From the NCBI GenBank assembly GCA_015222805.1, contig JADFVZ010000063.1, forward strand, positions 1 through 60,466: a stretch of DNA of 60,466 nucleotides. Reading direction: 5' to 3'. Of the stretch, positions 37,651 to 46,173 are shown piece by piece. The notes beneath the pieces were generated by a model. The model did not search any database. It saw only the letters and a list, made by a program, of their open reading frames with translations, and was not told the origin of the DNA. This stretch comes from Pseudomonadota bacterium (GTDB taxonomy: Bacteria; Pseudomonadota; Gammaproteobacteria; Xanthomonadales; SZUA-36). Each line of letters begins with the position of its first letter. Position 1 is the stretch's first letter. Both the position numbers and the translations under genes were made by a program.

Positions 37651-37685
37651 AGCTATATGCTATAGATACTCTCTAGCTATATACT
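37651..37685. promoter_or_regulatory. direct repeat with -10-like hexamers in pilT/yggS promoter region
   Basis: AGCTATATGCT (37651-37661) and AGCTATATACT (37675-37685) are near-identical direct repeats spaced by 24 bp. The second contains TATACT, a good sigma-70 -10 hexamer. They lie in the 204-nt divergent region between pilT and yggS. No clear -35 with proper spacing was seen. Confidence 0.3.
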
Positions 37686-37732
37686 GTAACTTTATGTCAA
37701 CTATGACAATACTTTAATACTTTTGAGCAGAG

Positions 37733-38416
37733 ATGTCCGATATTTTTCCAACATTTCAAACCACCCTGGAACGAATCAAGCTGGCTGTTTCAAACTGTGG
37801 GCGCACACCCGGGGCAGTTCGGCTGTTGGCTGTCAGCAAAAAGCAGCCAATTGATAAAATCCGCCAACTGCATACCCAGGGACAGCAGGCTTTTGGCGAA
37901 AGCTACCTGCAGGAAGCCCTGGTTAAAATGGCGGAGTTGAGTGACTTGTCAATAGAATGGCATTTCATCGGCCCCATACAGAGCAATAAGAGCCGCAAAA
38001 TTGCTGAACATTTCGACTGGGTACAAAGCGTGGATTCAATAAAGCTTTTAAGACGACTGTCAGCGCAGAGACCTGTGGGTAAACCGCCCCTCAATATTCT
38101 ACTGCAGGTTAACATTGACGAGGAAGCACAGAAGCGCGGCATCCCTGCAGCTGAAACAAGGGTACTGGCAGAACAGGCCATGACCTTTCCCGGACTCAAA
38201 CTGCGTGGGTTGATGGCAATACCCGACCCGGGTAATGACCCGCAAGGGCAAAGACGCAGTATGGAAAAAATGGCGGGGCTGTTTGCGGGCATCCAGCCGC
38301 TATCAGAACATATCGATACCCTGTCACTCGGAATGTCCGCAGATATTGAAACAGCCATCACTGCCGGCAGCACCATGGTCCGGGTGGGAACCGCCTTATT
38401 CGGCCCCAGGAATTAA
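37733..38416 (+). CDS. yggS: PLP homeostasis protein, YggS family
   Basis: This 227-aa PLP-binding TIM-barrel protein starts with FQTTLERIKLAVSNCGRTPG. The PLP lysine is in RLLAVSKKQPIDKIRQL, followed by QAFGESYLQEALVKM and IEWHFIGPIQSNKSRKI. The family ends LSLGMSADIETAI and VRVGTALFGPR. It is not a racemase but controls PLP supply. It is the first of the yggS-proC-yggT-DUF4426-trmH set on the plus strand. Confidence 0.95.
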   Translation: MSDIFPTFQTTLERIKLAVSNCGRTPGAVRLLAVSKKQPIDKIRQLHTQGQQAFGESYLQEALVKMAELSDLSIEWHFIGPIQSNKSRKIAEHFDWVQSVDSIKLLRRLSAQRPVGKPPLNILLQVNIDEEAQKRGIPAAETRVLAEQAMTFPGLKLRGLMAIPDPGNDPQGQRRSMEKMAGLFAGIQPLSEHIDTLSLGMSADIETAITAGSTMVRVGTALFGPRN

Positions 38417-38452
38417 TTAAAATTTAATTAAAATTTATTCGGAGAACACAAC

Positions 38453-39274
38453 ATGAGCTGTATTTGTTTTATCGGCGGCGGCAACATGGCCAGTGCAATT
38501 ATTGGCGGACTGTACAAACGCGTCCCCAAAGGAACCGGGCAATCATCCATCCGCGTAGCTGAACCGCTGAAGGCAGCCCGTACCCAGCTGGAAGCCCGCT
38601 TCCCAGTCGAAACCTTCGCCGATGGAAAGCAGGCTATTGAGGGTGCAGATACTATTATCCTGGCGGTTAAGCCACAAATTATCCCACAGGTGTTAGAACA
38701 GATAGGCAGCAAAATCCAGCCGGGGCAGTTAATTATATCCATTGCTGCCGGCACAACCTGCGAGACCATTGAAAACGAACTTCATCGGGAAACAGCCGTG
38801 GTCAGGGCAATGCCAAACCTGCCTGCGGTAGTTGATGCAGGGATCACCGGCTTATATGCAAACCCCCACTGCAGGCAAAAAGATAAAGATCGGGCGAAAG
38901 AAATACTCTCTGCCGTGGGTCAGGTTATATGGATAGACAAGGAAAACCTGATGGATGCTGTAACTGCCGTATCCGGTACTGGTCCCGCTTATGTATTCTA
39001 CTTAGTTGAAGCCATGCGCGATGCCGGCGTGGCTGCCGGCCTGAGTACCGAAACAGCCACTGAACTGGCACTGTATACCGTGATCGGGTCGGGGCAACTG
39101 GCATTGAGCGAGCCGGCGGATGTCGCAGAACTGCGCCAGCGAGTGACTTCTCCCGGCGGCACCACAGCTGCGGCTGTGGCTGTACTCGATGGAGCGGGTT
39201 GTGATGAGATCCTTAGACAGGCAGTTATCGCTGCGCGGGATCGTGGCCGTGAACTCTCCAGGACCGCATTATGA
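38453..39274 (+). CDS. proC: pyrroline-5-carboxylate reductase
   Basis: This 273-aa NAD(P)H enzyme performs the last step of proline synthesis. The Rossmann start is CICFIGGGNMASAIIGGL. LAVKPQIIPQVLEQI, VRAMPNLPAVVDAGITGLYA and the signature DAVTAVSGTGPAYVFYLVEA are family blocks, as is LRQRVTSPGGTTAAAVAVLD. An SD (GGAG) lies near the ATG. Its last codons overlap the yggT start by 4 nt. Confidence 0.96.
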   Translation: MSCICFIGGGNMASAIIGGLYKRVPKGTGQSSIRVAEPLKAARTQLEARFPVETFADGKQAIEGADTIILAVKPQIIPQVLEQIGSKIQPGQLIISIAAGTTCETIENELHRETAVVRAMPNLPAVVDAGITGLYANPHCRQKDKDRAKEILSAVGQVIWIDKENLMDAVTAVSGTGPAYVFYLVEAMRDAGVAAGLSTETATELALYTVIGSGQLALSEPADVAELRQRVTSPGGTTAAAVAVLDGAGCDEILRQAVIAARDRGRELSRTAL

Positions 39275-39801
39275 GTAACCTTCAAAATGCAGGCAGCTGG
39301 CTGTTTGAAATCCTGCTGACATTCTATTCACTCGCTTTATTGTTGCGGCTGCTGTTGCAGTGGGTGAAAGCTGATTACCGCAACCCGCTCATACAGGTGC
39401 TGGTCGCGGTGACCGACCCGCTGGTGAAACCGCTGCGTAAACTGCTGCCGCCCTGGGGCCGTCTCGACAGCACCTGCCTGGCTTTATTTATCCTCTCAAC
39501 CGCGCTTATCGTTAGCCTTTGGGATCCGATGGCATCGACTCCCATGCTGATTGCCGCACGTACCATCGTCCGCATTTTACATGTCGTCCTCAGCCTTTAC
39601 AGTATCCTGATTATTGTTTCGATTGTCCTGAGCTGGGTGGGCCAATCATTTCGACACCCTATTATTCCGCTGATATATAAATTAACTGAACCGATATTGA
39701 TACCCATTCGAAAATTCCTGCCCAGCGCCGGTGGTTTTGACTTCTCGGCTGTGGTCGCCCTGGTCACAATACATTTTCTACGGCTTCTGGTAGGCTATTA
39801 A
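39271..39801 (+). CDS. yggT: YggT family integral membrane protein
   Basis: This 176-aa protein carries two YGGT repeats, each with two helices: LLFYSLALLLRLLLQWVK-type first repeat (ILLTFYSLALLLRLLLQW, NPLIQVLVAVTDPLVKPLRK) and the second (LYSILIIVSIVLSWVGQSF, HPIIPLIYKLTEPILIPIRK). In both, a Pro-rich linker T[DE]P[LI]L.P.RK follows. The function is unclear, possibly osmotic-shock tolerance or septation. It overlaps proC by 4 nt, so translation is coupled. Confidence 0.93.
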   Translation: MSNLQNAGSWLFEILLTFYSLALLLRLLLQWVKADYRNPLIQVLVAVTDPLVKPLRKLLPPWGRLDSTCLALFILSTALIVSLWDPMASTPMLIAARTIVRILHVVLSLYSILIIVSIVLSWVGQSFRHPIIPLIYKLTEPILIPIRKFLPSAGGFDFSAVVALVTIHFLRLLVGY

Positions 39802-39860
39802 TATTGTTGGTATCGCCTTAGTAAAACGATTGACTTATCCCAAAATAACGGAGAAGCATT

Positions 39861-40325
39861 ATGAATTTAATTTTCAAAGCCCTGGTAGCCAGCCTGCTGA
39901 TACTCCTCAGCGGCTCTGTACTGGCCCAGCAATCCCAGGACTACGGCGATTATGTTGTGCATTACAACGCACTGAATACTAACCTGTTGCCACCCCAGGT
40001 AGCCAAGGCCAATAACATACTGCGCTCCGGTAGCCGGGCACTGCTGAACATTACCGTATTAAAAAAATCGGGTGATACCACCTCCCCGGCCCACGCCAGG
40101 GTTACAGCAGCGGCAATCAATCTCACCGGGCAGCGGCGGCAAATTCAACTGCGTGAAGTCAGTGAACCGGCCAGCGGCGACTCCGATCTGGGTGCTGTCT
40201 ATTACCTGGGTGAATTCCGCATTAACAATGAAGAGACTTTTGACTTCCAGATTGAAATCACTCCCGATGGCGAGGATAGATTACTGACACTGAATTTCCG
40301 CCAGCAGTTTTTTACTGAAAACTAA
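39861..40325 (+). CDS. exported DUF4426-domain protein
   Basis: This 154-aa protein begins with a signal peptide (ALVASLLILLSGSVLA, cleavage near QQSQ). The mature protein starts DYGDYVVHYNALNTNLLPPQ and has KANNILRSGSRALLNITVLK; this matches DUF4426, whose genes often sit after yggT in Pseudomonadales. The C-terminus (DRLLTLNFRQQFFTEN) fits. SD: GGAGAA about 5 nt before the ATG. The role is unknown. Confidence 0.88.
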   Translation: MNLIFKALVASLLILLSGSVLAQQSQDYGDYVVHYNALNTNLLPPQVAKANNILRSGSRALLNITVLKKSGDTTSPAHARVTAAAINLTGQRRQIQLREVSEPASGDSDLGAVYYLGEFRINNEETFDFQIEITPDGEDRLLTLNFRQQFFTEN

Positions 40326-40331
40326 TTACCC

Positions 40332-40997
40332 GTGACACCGGAAAGACTGTCGCGGGTCGATACTGTCCTCGCCCGCAGGCAACCTGACCTGACAGTTTTA
40401 CTGGAAAAAGTTTATAAACCGCATAATTTCTCAGCAATCCTGCGTAGCTGTGATGCAGTGGGAATTCCCCGCGTCTATGCCGTCCCCCACGACTGGGGAA
40501 TACCCGAAATCGGCCACATCACTTCCGGCGCACATAAATGGCTGGAAGTTGAAGAGCATGAAAATGCCGGCAGTGCCATCAGGCAATTAAAGCAAGATGG
40601 TTTTCAGGTAGTTGCCGCCCACCTGTCAGATCGGGCGGTTGATTTCCGCGAAGTTGACTACTGCCGTCCCACAGCCGTGGTCATGGGCACTGAAAAAACC
40701 GGGGTAACTGCCGAAACCCTCGCCAACATTGATACAGAAATTATTATTCCCATGCTGGGCATGACACCCTCTTTAAATGTGTCCGTTGCCTGTGCGGTAA
40801 TCCTCTACGAAGCCCAGCGACAACGACAGCAAGCCGGTCTTTACCGGAAATGCAGGCTGGCGCCGGCAGAACATGCACGCCTGCGTTTTGAGTGGCTCCA
40901 CCCTGTCCTCACCGACTATTGCCGGCGACACAAACTGGCGTATCCGACATTGGATGAAAACGGTGATCTGGCTGAGCCGTTTCCTCCAAAAAAATAA
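40332..40997 (+). CDS. trmH: tRNA (guanosine(18)-2'-O)-methyltransferase
   Basis: This 221-aa SPOUT methyltransferase modifies G18 of tRNA. GTG at 40332 starts (M)TPERLSRVDTVLARRQPDLT. LEKVYKPHNFSAILRSCDAV has the conserved N and R of motif 1; VVMGTEKTGVTAETL is motif 2 and IPMLGMTPSLNVSVACAVIL motif 3. The C-terminal FEWLHPVLTDYCRR is the TrmH-specific tail. It starts 6 nt past DUF4426, so is likely co-transcribed. Confidence 0.95.
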   Translation: MTPERLSRVDTVLARRQPDLTVLLEKVYKPHNFSAILRSCDAVGIPRVYAVPHDWGIPEIGHITSGAHKWLEVEEHENAGSAIRQLKQDGFQVVAAHLSDRAVDFREVDYCRPTAVVMGTEKTGVTAETLANIDTEIIIPMLGMTPSLNVSVACAVILYEAQRQRQQAGLYRKCRLAPAEHARLRFEWLHPVLTDYCRRHKLAYPTLDENGDLAEPFPPKK

Positions 40998-41009
40998 CAT
41001 AATAAAGCT

Positions 41010-41081
41010 CTCACAAAGAACGCAAAGAAACCCCTTTTTAACTTGGCGTTCTTTGCGTTCTTTGCGAGAAATAGTTTTTTG
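41010..41081 (+). terminator. long inverted repeat with T-run between convergent trmH and yjbQ
   Basis: A 21-nt arm (41010-41030, TCTCACAAAGAACGCAAAGA plus A) pairs with 41050-41070 (one A/G mismatch), around a 19-nt loop. It is followed by AATAGTTTTTTG. The 'TTTGCGTTCTTTGCG' style repeat is widespread in intergenic regions of proteobacteria. It can stop transcription of trmH and may also act for yjbQ from the other side. Confidence 0.75.
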
Positions 41082-41093
41082 ATTTAAACCGAA

Positions 41094-41534
41094 CTAAGCC
41101 ACAAAACTTTCATGAGTGCCATTAAGGGTAATCAGCAACTGCCTCTGGTGCGCGGCAAAGCGGTGTTCCCAAAGATAAACCCCCTGCCAGGTCCCAAGTG
41201 CCAGCCTGCCGGAACGAATCGGAACACTGTGGTCATTGCCGGTCCACATTGAGCGAATATGTGCAGGCATGTCATCTGCACCCTCGGCACTGTGCTTCCA
41301 GTGATCACCGCCGTCAGGAACCTGGCGGCTGAAATAAGCTTCCAGGTCGGTACGCACGTCCGGGTCTGCATTCTCGGTCAGGATTAATGAAGCACTTGTA
41401 TGCTGCAGGAATAAATGGCAAATTCCAGTATTAATCCCGCTGCAAGCAACGATCTCCGACACCTGCGAACAGCAGTTATAAAAGCCCCGTCCACGGGTGG
41501 CTACTTCGACCTGCTGCTGTAGCCAGATCGACAT
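41094..41534 (-). CDS. yjbQ: YjbQ family protein (UPF0047)
   Basis: This 146-aa protein matches the YjbQ/UPF0047 family. GINTGICHLFLQHTSASLIL followed by TENADPDVRTDLE holds the conserved His and Asn; HIRSMWTGNDHSVPIRSGRL has the second His and LGTWQGVYLWEHR ends the core. Members can substitute for thiamine-phosphate synthase when overproduced; the normal role is unclear. It follows the exosortase gene by 3 nt in the same direction. Confidence 0.92.
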   Translation of the reverse strand: MSIWLQQQVEVATRGRGFYNCCSQVSEIVACSGINTGICHLFLQHTSASLILTENADPDVRTDLEAYFSRQVPDGGDHWKHSAEGADDMPAHIRSMWTGNDHSVPIRSGRLALGTWQGVYLWEHRFAAHQRQLLITLNGTHESFVA

Positions 41535-41537
41535 TAT

Positions 41538-42065
41538 TCAGGCGGATTCTGTTGCCAGCGGGGCTGGCGAATCGGGTGGTGGGTTTTTGTTTTCCGGCAA
41601 TGTCCGTAGCCAGATCAGCCACACCACCAGGGCATCTAATATAATCAGTGCCTGCCAGAGGTACAGATGGAACCAGCGAAAAGCTGTCTCACTCCATTGG
41701 CCCAGGTAAAACAGGGAAATAATACGCACCAGATTCAACAACTGGATGGCCAGGAAACCCCAGAAAAACCCGATCATTTTATTTTTAAAAGGAGCCGGAA
41801 AGGCGAAAATAGCGGAAAATAAAATAATGACGGCTTCAACACCGTTGCAACCTGGTTGAATTTCTACTGCAAAACCGTTTTCCAGGCTACGGATTACTCT
41901 GCCAGTGGCCAGTACCTGGTCATCGAAAAGCTGAATCAGATAGACACTGATTTTCGCCAACACGCCAGTAAACGGTGAGATAATGTAGTCCTGAACGGGC
42001 TGCAGTATTTCCAGGGTAAACAAACCAACCAGTAAAATTACAAACAATACAAAAAAACGGATCAT
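41538..42065 (-). CDS. exosortase (XrtH-like), orphan
   Basis: The 175-aa polytopic protein has helices IRFFVLFVILLVGLFTLEIL, AVIILFSAIFAF, MIGFFWGFLAIQLLNLV and LYLWQALIILDALVVWLIWL. The three catalytic residues of exosortases are in the right order and context: C73 in IQPGCNGVEA, R114 in LLNLVRIISLFYLG, and H133 in FRWFHLYLWQ. The short length without an EpsI extension suggests exosortase H, whose targets carry an IPTLxxWG-CTERM tail. No such sorting tail was found in the proteins of this window. It lies just before yjbQ. Exosortases cleave and anchor exported proteins at the outer surface. Confidence 0.85.
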   Translation of the reverse strand: MIRFFVLFVILLVGLFTLEILQPVQDYIISPFTGVLAKISVYLIQLFDDQVLATGRVIRSLENGFAVEIQPGCNGVEAVIILFSAIFAFPAPFKNKMIGFFWGFLAIQLLNLVRIISLFYLGQWSETAFRWFHLYLWQALIILDALVVWLIWLRTLPENKNPPPDSPAPLATESA

Positions 42066-42133
42066 TTCCTGTCCAAAATCGATTCAAGTTGCTGTATGGT
42101 AACGGAGTTATTAAGAAGTAGGTATTAAAATTA

Positions 42134-42670
42134 GTGAAATTCAGTCAAAACATTATTCTTATAGGCTCAATGGGAGCCGGCAAAACTACCGTCGGTAAAA
42201 AGTTGGCGCAAAAACTGCACCGCGAATTCATCGATTGTGACGCCGAACTGGAACGACAGACCGGTGTCGATATAGCGACAATCTTCGATATTGAAGGTGA
42301 AACCGGTTTCCGCAAACGTGAGTCTGCACAACTTGCCAAATTGCTTGATCGCCGGGAAATTGTATTGGCAACCGGCGGCGGGGCTGTGCTGGCGGAAGAA
42401 AACCGCCAGAGAATGAGCCGTAACGGCATAATAATCTACCTTAAAACATCGGTAGAACAACAGCTCGAAAGACTGCAAATGGATAAAAAAAGGCCCCTGC
42501 TCAGTGTCCCTGACCGTGAACGGGTATTAGCTGATTTATTTGTCCAGCGTGACCCGATATACCAGGCTCTCGCTGATATCACCGCGCACTCAGACAAGCG
42601 CCATAGTTCGCAGATGGCATTTACCGTACTTAGCGCGGTTAACCAGTACCTCGATGAATCAGGTTTGTAG
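42134..42670 (+). CDS. aroK: shikimate kinase
   Basis: The 178-aa P-loop kinase phosphorylates shikimate. GTG at 42134 starts (M)KFSQNIILIGSMGAGKTTVG, with Walker A GSMGAGKTT at residues 11-19. EFIDCDAELERQTGVDIATI holds shikimate-binding Asp; TGFRKRESAQL and LATGGGAVL are further conserved blocks, then KKRPLLSVPDR (lid). It leads aroK-aroB-hemE; aroB starts 17 nt past its stop. Confidence 0.94.
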   Translation: MKFSQNIILIGSMGAGKTTVGKKLAQKLHREFIDCDAELERQTGVDIATIFDIEGETGFRKRESAQLAKLLDRREIVLATGGGAVLAEENRQRMSRNGIIIYLKTSVEQQLERLQMDKKRPLLSVPDRERVLADLFVQRDPIYQALADITAHSDKRHSSQMAFTVLSAVNQYLDESGL

Positions 42671-42686
42671 GGGCAGCAGGGACGCC

Positions 42687-43760
42687 ATGGAAGTCATTGA
42701 AGTACAAACCCGCAGCAGGAATTATCCGGTCTATATAGGCCAGGGCATACTTAATAATCCGGCCCTGTGGTCGCAACTAGTCAACGGGCGCAGGCTATTA
42801 ATTGTGAGCAACGAAATCGTCGCGCCCCTCTATCTCGATACCCTGTGTAAAGCACTGCCGGCTGGAGGACAGCATGAACAGCTTATCCTTCCAGACGGTG
42901 AAGAATATAAAACCATCGACCAATGGATGCGGGTTAGCGATAAACTGGCCGACATGAAGGCCGGTCGTGATGCCTGCATCATTGCCCTCGGTGGTGGTGT
43001 AATCGGCGACCTGGCAGGCTTTGCCGCTGCCAGCTGGATGCGCGGCATCGATATTATCCAGGTACCGACCACCCTGCTGGCACAGGTTGATGCCTCGGTA
43101 GGCGGTAAAACTGCGATCAATCATGTTGCCGGAAAAAATTTACTCGGTGCATTCCATCAGCCCCGCGCCGTCATTATCGACTGTGAAACACTCAATACCC
43201 TGCCCACCCGCGAGTACCGTGCCGGATTGGCTGAGGTTATCAAATACGGGGCCATTGGTGACAGCAACTTTTTTAACTGGCTCGAACAGCAGGCCGATTC
43301 CCTTAACGCACGGTTACCCGAAAGCATACTTCAGGCTGTTATCACCTCGGTGAATGCTAAAGCGGATGTTGTCGCTGCTGATGAACTTGAGCAGGGCCAG
43401 CGCGCGCTGCTGAATTTCGGACACACCTTTGCCCATGCAATTGAAACCGCCACAGAATACAAACTATGGCTGCACGGGGAAGCTGTTGCCATCGGTATGA
43501 TCCTGGCAGCCCGGCTGGGCACCCAACTGGGACTGGATACTGGAGAAGCTGAACAGCGGTTGACACGGCTGTGTGCGGCACTGGGACTTCCCGGGGCCGA
43601 ATCTCAATTACCGCCTGCCGGGGAATTAATCGAACACATGCGCCTGGATAAAAAAAACCTCGGTGGACAATACCGCTTTATTTTACTCAAGACCTTAGGC
43701 CAGGCATTTATTCATACTGAAATTACTGACGCCGACCTCAGCGCAGTACTGACGGGTTAA
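42687..43760 (+). CDS. aroB: 3-dehydroquinate synthase
   Basis: This 357-aa NAD/Zn enzyme makes 3-dehydroquinate from DAHP. ATG 42687 begins [20 protein letters not shown], the family start; an in-frame ATG 147 nt upstream lies inside aroK and is not used. [55 protein letters not shown], and [12 protein letters not shown] are conserved, with zinc ligands in the last. It sits between aroK and hemE on the plus strand. Confidence 0.96.
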   Translation: MEVIEVQTRSRNYPVYIGQGILNNPALWSQLVNGRRLLIVSNEIVAPLYLDTLCKALPAGGQHEQLILPDGEEYKTIDQWMRVSDKLADMKAGRDACIIALGGGVIGDLAGFAAASWMRGIDIIQVPTTLLAQVDASVGGKTAINHVAGKNLLGAFHQPRAVIIDCETLNTLPTREYRAGLAEVIKYGAIGDSNFFNWLEQQADSLNARLPESILQAVITSVNAKADVVAADELEQGQRALLNFGHTFAHAIETATEYKLWLHGEAVAIGMILAARLGTQLGLDTGEAEQRLTRLCAALGLPGAESQLPPAGELIEHMRLDKKNLGGQYRFILLKTLGQAFIHTEITDADLSAVLTG

Positions 43761-43783
43761 CGGCCCGAACCACGGAAAATAAT

Positions 43784-44839
43784 ATGACCGCACTCAAAAA
43801 TGACACTTTTTTACGCGCCCTCGGTCGCAAACAAACTGACCACACACCTGTCTGGATAATGCGCCAGGCCGGCCGCTACCTGCCGGAATACCGCGAGTTA
43901 CGCGCAGAAGCCGGTAGTTTTATGGCCCTGTGTACAAATCCGGAGCTTGCCTGCGAAGTTACCCTGCAGCCGCTCAGGCGTTTTGAGCTGGATGCCGCAA
44001 TCCTGTTTTCCGACATCCTCACCATTCCCGATGCCATGGGGCTTGGCCTTAACTTCACCACCGGCCAGGGCCCGTCATTCGAGCGTCCGTTACGGTCAGC
44101 AAAAGAAATCGAAAACCTGCCGCGTATTGATCCGGAAGACGACCTGCCTTATGTAATGGCCGCAGTGAAAAAAATCCGTCTGGCACTGGATGGAAAAGTT
44201 CCGTTGATTGGGTTTTCCGGCAGCCCATGGACCCTGGCAACCTACATGATCGAGGGCAGCAGCAGTAAAACCTGGGCCAGGGCCAAGGCACTAATTTTTG
44301 AAGAGCCCGCACTCGCACACAAACTGCTGGGCCACCTGGCGGATGCAGTGACTGATTATTTGAATGCACAGATACGTGCCGGCGCACAGGTTGTACAGAT
44401 ATTCGATACCTGGGGTGGAGCATTACCCTGGGCTGAATACCGTGAGTTTTCACTTGCCTATATGCAACGTATTGTCGACGGCCTGATCCGTGAAAATGAA
44501 GGGCGCCGTGTACCCGTAATCCTGTTCAGCAAGGGCTGTGCCCACCAGTTGTCTGCTATCGCCGATAGCGGCTGCGATGCCGCCGGAGTCGACTGGACAA
44601 TGCGGCTTACAGAAGCACGCGCATTGTGTGCTGATCGGATTGCCCTGCAAGGCAACATGGACCCCGCCATCCTGTTGACCAACCCGGAAACTATCCGGCG
44701 CTATGTCAAACAAACACTGGACGACTATGGATCCGGACCGGGCCATATTTTCAACCTGGGACACGGAATCACCCCGGATGTACCACCCGAGAACCTCGGT
44801 TGTTTAGTTGATGCAGTACACGAGTTCAGCAAAGGCTAG
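43784..44839 (+). CDS. hemE: uroporphyrinogen decarboxylase
   Basis: This 351-aa enzyme makes coproporphyrinogen III in haem synthesis. The N-terminal signature [20 protein letters not shown] and the second signature [17 protein letters not shown] are present, and it ends in [20 protein letters not shown]. It starts 23 nt past aroB and is likely co-transcribed. SD is weak (GGAAAA). Confidence 0.97.
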   Translation: MTALKNDTFLRALGRKQTDHTPVWIMRQAGRYLPEYRELRAEAGSFMALCTNPELACEVTLQPLRRFELDAAILFSDILTIPDAMGLGLNFTTGQGPSFERPLRSAKEIENLPRIDPEDDLPYVMAAVKKIRLALDGKVPLIGFSGSPWTLATYMIEGSSSKTWARAKALIFEEPALAHKLLGHLADAVTDYLNAQIRAGAQVVQIFDTWGGALPWAEYREFSLAYMQRIVDGLIRENEGRRVPVILFSKGCAHQLSAIADSGCDAAGVDWTMRLTEARALCADRIALQGNMDPAILLTNPETIRRYVKQTLDDYGSGPGHIFNLGHGITPDVPPENLGCLVDAVHEFSKG

Positions 44840-44856
44840 CAAGGTCAGGAGTTAAT

Positions 44857-46167
44857 TTGTCAATACCGCTGCACATCCAGCAACTAACAAGGTGGTGGCC
44901 TCATATTCTCGTCTGTACATTAACCTGTATGCTGAGCTTATCTGCGCAGGCTACTGATTATGCCGGTGGCACCAACGATTGGAACTATGGCGGTCACATC
45001 AAATACCAGTACATCAATACCTGGATACCCCAGTACAGTTTTTTTAATCGTTACGCTGACGGTAACCTGCAGGATCAAAATCTTGAAGCACGTTTGACGC
45101 TCGCCGTACGACATGATCGCTGGGATTTCAGGTCCGATATGCAATTCATCAAGATTCACTCCGACAGACTTCTTGCTTCCCGCAATCTGCCACCTTTGTT
45201 ATCCCCCGGGGCGGGTGTCATTAACGATGACCGTCGCTGGTTTAACCTGACCTATGAGATTAGCAGTCAAAATAAAGACACCACGGTATTGCGTCTCGAC
45301 CGTATCAGCATCGGATTTACCGGTGATAAAACGGTGATGCGATTAGGTCGTCAGGCGATCTCCTGGGGTAATGGTCTTTTGTTTACACCAATGGATATAT
45401 TCAACCCTTTTGACCCAACCGCGTTGGACAAGGAGTATAAGACCGGTGATGACATGCTCTATGGGCAATACCTGCTGAATACTGGTGGTGATGTGCAAAT
45501 TGTAGGAGTGGTGCGCAGGGATCTGGATAGTGGCGAAATCAAGCAAGACGAATCTTCCCTCGCATTAAAATACCACGGCTTTTGGGGGCGGAATGAATAT
45601 GATTTACTATTGGCAGAGCATTTTGGTCAGTCTGTTCTTGGAGTGGGTTTTAGCACCGACCTGGGGGGGGCAATCTGGCGCGCTGACCTAGTTTGGAATG
45701 ATACCGATTCAGGGGCAGTTTTCTCAGCTGTAGGCGGTGTCAGCTATTCCGGTATTTTAGCGGGGCACAACTGGACCGGATTTCTGGAATACTATTACAA
45801 CGGCTTTGGTCTGTCAGACGGAATCTATTCGCCCTTAGCACTTTTGGCTCATCCGGAGTTACTGAATCGCATGAGCAGGGGTGAAATATTTAATATTGCC
45901 CGTCACTACCTGGGTGCATCGGTTTCGTTGGAGCTTACACCGCTTCTCAACATCACACCGAATATCTTCGTAAACCTTATTGACCCCTCCGCATTAACCC
46001 AGGTGGTACTTTCCTATAACTGGAAACAGGACATTCAATTACTCGGGGCGCTCAATATACCCATCGGCGAGAAAGGTAGTGAATATGGTGGCATCAGGGG
46101 ATTGCAACCGGGTCAGTATCTCTCAACCGGTCCTTCCTTGTTTGTGCAACTGGCCTGGTACTTCTGA
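44857..46167 (+). CDS. outer-membrane beta-barrel protein (DUF1302-like)
   Basis: The 436-aa protein starts at TTG 44857, 5 nt after an AGGAG SD. A signal peptide (HILVCTLTCMLSLSAQA, cleavage before TDYAGG) is followed by a run of amphipathic strands. The block LRLGRQAISWGNGLLFTPMD with IFNPFDP resembles the DUF1302/'RVGRQ..SWG..f....iNp' family. It ends PSLFVQLAWYF, with C-terminal Phe, the usual outer-membrane assembly signal. The stop is 6 nt from the convergent ABC ATPase stop. Barrels of this type often neighbour an outer-membrane lipoprotein-sorting protein and LolCDE-like ABC genes; only part of that set remains here. Confidence 0.8.
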   Translation: MSIPLHIQQLTRWWPHILVCTLTCMLSLSAQATDYAGGTNDWNYGGHIKYQYINTWIPQYSFFNRYADGNLQDQNLEARLTLAVRHDRWDFRSDMQFIKIHSDRLLASRNLPPLLSPGAGVINDDRRWFNLTYEISSQNKDTTVLRLDRISIGFTGDKTVMRLGRQAISWGNGLLFTPMDIFNPFDPTALDKEYKTGDDMLYGQYLLNTGGDVQIVGVVRRDLDSGEIKQDESSLALKYHGFWGRNEYDLLLAEHFGQSVLGVGFSTDLGGAIWRADLVWNDTDSGAVFSAVGGVSYSGILAGHNWTGFLEYYYNGFGLSDGIYSPLALLAHPELLNRMSRGEIFNIARHYLGASVSLELTPLLNITPNIFVNLIDPSALTQVVLSYNWKQDIQLLGALNIPIGEKGSEYGGIRGLQPGQYLSTGPSLFVQLAWYF

Positions 46168-46173
46168 AGCTTG

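Noticed and set aside
42540-42686. Longer aroB start inside aroK
   Set aside because: The extra 49 residues are the out-of-frame reading of aroK; AroB homology starts at MEVIEV (42687).
45663-45670. Run of eight G in the outer-membrane barrel gene as a phase-variation tract
   Set aside because: The gene is in frame across it and one such run is expected by chance; without length variants among reads there is no evidence of switching.
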